Origin: Alkalicoccobacillus gibsonii
GTDB lineage: Bacteria; Bacillota; Bacilli; Bacillales; Bacillaceae_D
NCBI RefSeq assembly: GCF_016798245.1
Contig: NZ_JAEUZA010000001.1
Span: forward strand, 356,221 to 420,220
Direction of reading: 5' to 3'
Length of the DNA: 64,000 nt
Below the pieces are notes generated by a model that was not told where the DNA came from, ran no database searches, and was given only the letters and a program-made list of their open reading frames with translations. Shown in pieces: positions 59,926-64,000 of this stretch. Position 1 is the first letter of the stretch, and every line of letters begins with the position of its first letter. Position numbers and translations under genes: made by a program.

Positions 59926-60210
59926 TTTGGGTGTTCTTATATAAACAAATACGGCAAGAAGGAGTAAGAAGGAAGTCATCAGACTCGAACTAACAAATAA
60001 GAAAGGGTAGGGGAAAAAGTGCCGATCAAATGCGTAGTTAATGTAATCCAGATGTGAAACGTCACTTGGTGAAATCATCTTGTCAAATCGTTGTAAATCA
60101 AAACGGAGTTCCGTCCCTACATACCAAGTCATGATGAATGAAAAAGTTGCGAGCATCAAACCGAGTCCAATAGGTATTGAGAACTTGTAAAAAATAAGAT
60201 ACACCTCCAT
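59911..60210 (-). CDS. DUF4306 (YjdJ-like) membrane protein
   Basis: A protein of about 99 residues with two membrane helices (about 8-30 and 72-92) and the FSFIMTWYVGTEL motif following the first helix, similar to the WYEGS motif of YjdJ. The start is uncertain: the ATG at 60210 directly precedes a strong GGAGGTG, and the codon with correct spacing is ATT (60195). Unknown function. Confidence 0.6.
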   Translation of the reverse strand: MEVYLIFYKFSIPIGLGLMLATFSFIMTWYVGTELRFDLQRFDKMISPSDVSHLDYINYAFDRHFFPYPFLFVSSSLMTSFLLLLAVFVYIRTPKKVAG

Positions 60211-60332
60211 ATACTACTTCACTTATTATAACGAAAGGTTTTATGCAATGTTTGTCGAATAGTGAGAATTAAGAAGAAAATACAAAATGAGGAGCAGAGT
60301 TAGTGAATCAATTTTAGGAAGGGTGTTGGTGA

Positions 60333-60875
60333 ATGACACATGTTCTGTGCATTGGTGGGACTGGAATGCTACTTGAAACAACAGGTTGGCTAGATGAGAG
60401 TTTTGAACGCGTAAGTGCTATCGCTCGGGATCAATTGAAGGTTCGTGGATTAGTTGAAAATCATAAGTCCGGTTTTACTTTTTATAAGGTTAATTACCAA
60501 GATACTGAGAAACTTATTAATATACTAAAGCAAATACTTACAAGAGCTCCCATTGATTACGTCATTGCCTGGATCCATAGCGGAACAGCTCCGGAAGCAC
60601 TTCCGACTGTTTTAAATGAAGTTGAACAAAACCAGCATAGCTCCTTTCGTCTGTTTCATGTCAAAGGAAGTGCGCATGCAATAAAAAAAGAAACAGTACT
60701 TGTCCCAGCAAACTGTTTGTATCGAGAAGTCATTTTGGGCTTCCAATATGACGGGACAAACTCAAGATGGCTGACTCATTCAGAAATTTCTAAAGGAGTG
60801 ATTGCAGCCATTCAGGAGGATGCAGAATCAACAACCATTGGAGTCCTTTCTCCATGGGAAAAGCGACCATCATAA
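60333..60875 (+). CDS. short Rossmann-fold protein, SDR-like, unknown
   Basis: A 180-residue protein. HVLCIGGTGMLLETTGWL matches the GxxGxxG nucleotide-binding turn of short-chain dehydrogenases, but the Ser-Tyr-Lys catalytic set is not visible. PIDYVIAWIHSGTAPEALPT lies where the active strand would be. Probably binds a dinucleotide without classical SDR chemistry. Confidence 0.6.
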   Translation: MTHVLCIGGTGMLLETTGWLDESFERVSAIARDQLKVRGLVENHKSGFTFYKVNYQDTEKLINILKQILTRAPIDYVIAWIHSGTAPEALPTVLNEVEQNQHSSFRLFHVKGSAHAIKKETVLVPANCLYREVILGFQYDGTNSRWLTHSEISKGVIAAIQEDAESTTIGVLSPWEKRPS

Positions 60876-60879
60876 AGAA

Positions 60880-60909
60880 AAATCATCAAAGCATATGCTT
60901 TAATGATTT
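60880..60909. terminator. bidirectional terminator
   Basis: AAATCAT-AAAGCAT pairs with ATGCTTT-ATGATTT (one bulge each side) between convergent genes. Confidence 0.75.
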
Positions 60910-62119
60910 AAAAGTAATCCGAGAACCAAGGCTCGTTATTCGGAATGATTTGTTCTAAGAAGTGTATGGTTTCTTCTGAAGCAGAAAGACGCCCAACCTC
61001 TTTTAAATGAGAGGCTTTTTTGTAGTTCAATAACATCGTACATAACGTTTGAACATCCGTTTTGATAACATGCTCCTGTTGTGCATTAGATTCAGTTAAC
61101 TTCTTTTCGTTGTTCCACTCAAATGAAAACGTTCCAGTATTCCATTCAAGAATCGGATCGGTTAATTCAAGGGTGAAGCCAGATTTAGGTTGATTCGTAA
61201 AAGGGAATTCTAATAAGAACTCACTAGCATCAACAATTCGCGCCATATAGTAAGGGGAAATCTTTTCTTCAATTTCACCATCCTCTAAAAAGAAGGATAG
61301 TGGTTCATTTTGAAAGATTTTTCCTTCTACATAATAAACCATTGAGAAGTGTGCACCAATAAAGTTCCATAAGCCTCTTCTTGCATCTTCATTATTAAAG
61401 ATCATCTCACGTACATAAAATGTTTCATTCTCTACCTTGTAATACATATATCCAGTCGGTTCGTGATACTCGTTGTAATAGACACAAGCAGAGAGCTCCT
61501 CGCGTTCCCAACGGAAATGCTCATCCCAGGCTAACTCATTCCGAATCATTGCTGCATTTTCTTTTCGTGAGAACTGTTCATAAGCCTGTTTGATATCTGG
61601 ATGATCCCACTTTACTCGTTCCATTCGTCCGGATACTTCATAAGGCTTTGGAATCTGTGTATCTCTTACTTTATACGTAATCACATCAGAGATGATTTCC
61701 CAGCCTTTTTTTCTGTAGTAAGGAATGGAGTAAGGAAATAGATAAGAGATGTGTTGTCCTGCAGCTCTCATATTTTGAAGACCTTGTTTCATTAAGTCAT
61801 TCATTAGTCCAAGTCCGGCGTATTCAGGATACGTGCCAACTCCTGTCACTCCGCCCATCTTAAACGCTTTTCCATGAATATTAACGTCGAAGGGATAGAC
61901 GACTAATTGTGAGACTAGCTTTTCTCCAGCAAACCATCCAAGACCATCACATTGCTCAAGTACAGGTTTTTTCCATTGCATCGGATGTTGGCCTTGAATT
62001 TGAGCAAGATCCTGATTTGTCACTTGAAAGACATAGGTTAACAATTCGGCAGATTGGTCCACGTGCTGAACATCTAATGATCGAATGTCCAATGAACGCT
62101 TTATCTCCTGCTTTGACAT
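60908..62119 (-). CDS. Eis-like GNAT N-acetyltransferase
   Basis: A 403-residue protein with tandem GNAT modules and a C-terminal SCP2-type domain. The acetyl-CoA segment is MGGVTGVGTYPEYAGLGLMN, followed by a conserved Gln/Gly helix. Eis-family enzymes acetylate amines such as aminoglycosides or lysines. The ATG at 62119 is preferred; a GTG at 62128 has its SD only 2 nt away. Confidence 0.82.
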   Translation of the reverse strand: MSKQEIKRSLDIRSLDVQHVDQSAELLTYVFQVTNQDLAQIQGQHPMQWKKPVLEQCDGLGWFAGEKLVSQLVVYPFDVNIHGKAFKMGGVTGVGTYPEYAGLGLMNDLMKQGLQNMRAAGQHISYLFPYSIPYYRKKGWEIISDVITYKVRDTQIPKPYEVSGRMERVKWDHPDIKQAYEQFSRKENAAMIRNELAWDEHFRWEREELSACVYYNEYHEPTGYMYYKVENETFYVREMIFNNEDARRGLWNFIGAHFSMVYYVEGKIFQNEPLSFFLEDGEIEEKISPYYMARIVDASEFLLEFPFTNQPKSGFTLELTDPILEWNTGTFSFEWNNEKKLTESNAQQEHVIKTDVQTLCTMLLNYKKASHLKEVGRLSASEETIHFLEQIIPNNEPWFSDYF

Positions 62120-62307
62120 ACATTTCACTGTCCTTTTTTATCCGTTTCATTTAATGTAACATAAAATGTAACAAAAATCCTTTTGAATGGTTGGAAGACG
62201 GGAATTACATTGTGATTAAGGTTAGCGAGATAAGAAGGAATCATAGAGATTTTGTCGAATGATTAAATTAGGAAAGATCTCTCAATAAATGAGGAGATGG
62301 GACATTC

Positions 62308-62810
62308 ATGATTCTTAGATCAATGGCAGTAGCTTTTCTCATGAATGAAAATCAAGAGGTATTGTTTCTGAATAAAAAAGATGACGCTGCCTTTTTGCCA
62401 GGTTACTTAGTTCCAGTAGGTGGACATATAGAACCCGTTGAATTAAAGGAGCCGCTTATTAGTTGTTATCGTGAGATCGAAGAAGAAACAGGCTTACATA
62501 AGAACCAAATAGAAAACCTCCGATTAAAATACATCATTTATCGATTAAAAGGGTTTAATGACGTAAGAGTTCAGTATGTCTTCTTTGGAGAAGTTTTGAA
62601 ACATTCAGCTCTCGTAAGTAGCGATGAGGGAAAAGTGCAATGGGTGCCTCTCCCAGACCTTGATAAAAACAGGTATCTGAGACTACAAGGGAGCTGATTG
62701 ATCATTACATATCATACGAGCAGTCAGAATCTATTTACGTTGGATCTATGTGTAAAGAGAATGGTCATCCTAAAATGAATTGGAGCATTTTAGAAGACTG
62801 GGAACATTAA
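62308..62810 (+). pseudogene. NUDIX hydrolase, frameshifted near the C-terminus
   Basis: The first frame gives a NUDIX domain (GGHIEPVELKEPLISCYREI, EEETGL) and ends at a TGA (62695-62697). An overlapping frame, starting near ACAAGGGAGCTG (62684-62695), continues with TRELIDHYISYEQSESIYVG and ends MNWSILEDWEH at 62810, the typical tail of this NUDIX group. A single indel at about 62670-62690 explains both. The shortened product might retain partial function. Confidence 0.7.
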
Positions 62811-62848
62811 CTCGATAAAAATAAAACGTTAAAAATAAAGGTGATCAA

Positions 62849-63319
62849 ATGTCAGACGTAAAGCTCTATACATTATGTATTGTTCAAAATGAAAAAAAGG
62901 AAATTCTACTTATCAATCGTCCAGATAAGCTGGGCTTTCCAGGCTACATCGGGCCAGGTGGAAAAGTGGATTTTCCAGAAAGTTTAACCGAGGGAGCGAT
63001 TCGAGAGGTATGGGAGGAAACAGGTCTACGTGTTCAGGATTTAGAATACAAAGGTCTTGAAGAGCACTCAGATCCAGATGAAGGCACACGGTACATGGTC
63101 TTTAATTATCTCGCAACGTCCTTTGAAGGTGAGTTGTTAGAGGATCCACCTGAAGGAGATTTGCACTGGGTTTCAATAGAAGAAGCCTTTAAGTTGCCTA
63201 TGCAATGGTGGTTTAAAAGAAGGCTGGAATTGTTCTTTAAGCCCGGAACATTTGAAATTCATTCACTGTACAATGAAAAAGCGGATGAAGTGATGAAAGA
63301 AACGATTAAAGCTTTGTAA
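62849..63319 (+). CDS. NUDIX hydrolase (8-oxo-dGTP diphosphatase type)
   Basis: A 156-residue protein with a full Nudix box: GGKVDFPESLTEGAIREVWE, continuing ETGL. It hydrolyses nucleoside diphosphate derivatives, likely oxidised dGTP. GGTGATC precedes the ATG. Followed directly by repeat copy C. Confidence 0.9.
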   Translation: MSDVKLYTLCIVQNEKKEILLINRPDKLGFPGYIGPGGKVDFPESLTEGAIREVWEETGLRVQDLEYKGLEEHSDPDEGTRYMVFNYLATSFEGELLEDPPEGDLHWVSIEEAFKLPMQWWFKRRLELFFKPGTFEIHSLYNEKADEVMKETIKAL

Positions 63320-63321
63320 AT

Positions 63322-63483
63322 GATGGAGGGACATAACATAAATGTTGCGATAATCCGCTACAGGAGAATCCCTCGCACCCACAAGAACGGCCTCAGCCCC
63401 TTTCGCGATAACACGAAAGGCGAATGATTCCGCAATCGAATCGTTCGCCTTTTCAAATTGATTTATAGTTATGTTACAGCCTC
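63322..63483. repeat. MITE-like intergenic repeat, copy C
   Basis: A 162-bp copy with ends GATGGAGGGACATAAC (left) and GAGGCTGTAACATAAC (right, complement), 11 of 16 identical. Its core repeats the ATAATCCGCTACAGGAGAAT block of copy A and a terminator hairpin (AAAGGCGAATGATTC ... GATTCGTTCGCC-type, 63416-63452). It lies between the convergent NUDIX and SDR genes. Confidence 0.72.
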
Positions 63484-63488
63484 AAAGC

Positions 63489-64000
63489 CTATGAATGAGT
63501 CGATTCACCAGCATCCACATGAAGTACTTGAGCCGTAACAAGTCTTGAATCATCCGAGGCTAAGTATACATATGTTGGTGCAAGCTCAAACGGCTGACCG
63601 ACTCGATCAAACAGGTTTCCACCATGTAGCGCGTTTTGATCAGCTGAAAAACTAGCCGGAATAAGAGGGGTCCATATTCTTCCTGGGGCTACGGCATTCA
63701 CTCGAATTCGTTTATCGGCAAGATTCTTTGCGAGTGAACGAGTCCAGCCGACAATGGCTCCTTTTGTTGCGGTATAATCAATTAATTGTGGTTGTCCTGC
63801 GTACGTTACAACGGAGGCGGTCCCAATAATAGAACTACCTGCTTTTAGATGGGGGAGTGCTGCTCGTGTTGTATAAAAGTGAGAGTAAATATTTACTTTA
63901 AACGTGTCATCAAACTGCTCATCTGTTATATCCATCAAATCAAGCTGCTGAAATTGAATCCCTACATTATTCACCAATATGTCTAACTGGCCAAACTGCG
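63489..64000 (-). CDS. SDR-family oxidoreductase, C-terminal part (runs off the window)
   Basis: The frame continues to the edge with [13 protein letters not shown], so the listed ATG/GTG is internal and the N-terminal cofactor motif lies outside. Catalytic residues seen: [23 protein letters not shown] (Ser, Tyr and Lys of the triad, here quoted as family positions), then [17 protein letters not shown]. Resembles YhdF/YhxC-type glucose-1-dehydrogenase-like SDRs. Confidence 0.88.
   Translation of the reverse strand, partial: QFGQLDILVNNVGIQFQQLDLMDITDEQFDDTFKVNIYSHFYTTRAALPHLKAGSSIIGTASVVTYAGQPQLIDYTATKGAIVGWTRSLAKNLADKRIRVNAVAPGRIWTPLIPASFSADQNALHGGNLFDRVGQPFELAPTYVYLASDDSRLVTAQVLHVDAGESTHS

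Noticed and set aside
1-64000. CRISPR arrays, prophage, insertion sequences with transposase
   Set aside because: No array of regularly spaced direct repeats, no integrase, transposase or phage structural gene was seen. The only repeats are the short non-coding copies A-C and the amino-acid repeats at 43324.

Overview
The window comes from a low-GC, Gram-positive, endospore-former-type bacterium of the family Bacillaceae. Evidence: Bacillus-type ribosome binding sites with GTG and TTG starts, a proline T-box, TnrA, SigD- and SigB-type promoters, and best-recognised relatives in B. subtilis (dinB/yqjH, yaaR, cbpB/ykuL, tnrA, ydaT, nasBC, uxuA/uxuB). A NaChBac-type voltage-gated sodium channel points to an alkaliphilic or halotolerant member (Alkalihalobacillus or Halalkalibacter-like). 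This placement is inference; there is no rRNA in the window.

Layout. 0-8 kb: end of an M20 peptidase, DNA polymerase IV, a flagellar cluster (FliK-like, FlhB C-domain-like, FliS, flagellin) with SigD promoters, yaaR, and the c-di-AMP-binding CBS protein. 8-16 kb: assimilatory sulfate activation and reduction (yezD-cysH-sat-cysC), a membrane-anchored subtilase, tnrA, and the siroheme operon (cobA-hemD fusion, sirB, sirC). 16-26.6 kb: folE2, two paralogous lipoproteins, aspartokinase, the sodium channel, proB-proA-proC behind a T-box, and asnB. 26.6-29.6 kb: small, mostly unknown genes and one gene remnant. 29.7-33.5 kb: a beta-propeller lipoprotein, a two-component system and a CopC protein. 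33.6-43.2 kb: a D-glucuronyl C5-epimerase-like gene divergent from a GntR-controlled operon for hexuronate uptake (TRAP) and catabolism down to pyruvate and glyceraldehyde-3-phosphate. 43.3-49.5 kb: a Cys/His-rich repeat protein, a VOC protein, a structured RNA with tRNA-like ends, and assorted single genes. 49.7-55.4 kb: assimilatory nitrate reductase and transporter. 55.5-64 kb: an accessory stretch of small enzymes (HIT, deaminase, PNPOx-like, APH-like, GNAT, NUDIX), including two disrupted genes; a third disrupted gene lies just upstream at 48.3 kb.

How the genes work together. Two 17-bp TnrA boxes (one perfect, one with a single mismatch) lie about 50 bp upstream of inferred start points of the siroheme operon and of nasB-nasC-narK. 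This ties nitrogen-limitation control by the locally encoded TnrA to nitrate reduction and to siroheme supply. The uronate operon reads as a complete fructuronate-to-KDPG route, lacking only the uronate isomerase in this window.

The most unusual items are: the 195-nt RNA at 44556-44750, with perfect tRNA acceptor, D and T arms around a roughly 120-nt insert; a repeat family whose three copies all sit between convergent genes; a natural Glu-to-Asp change in the sodium channel selectivity filter; and matched TTCAC-N6-TTCAC direct repeats in front of the two-component operon and of copC.
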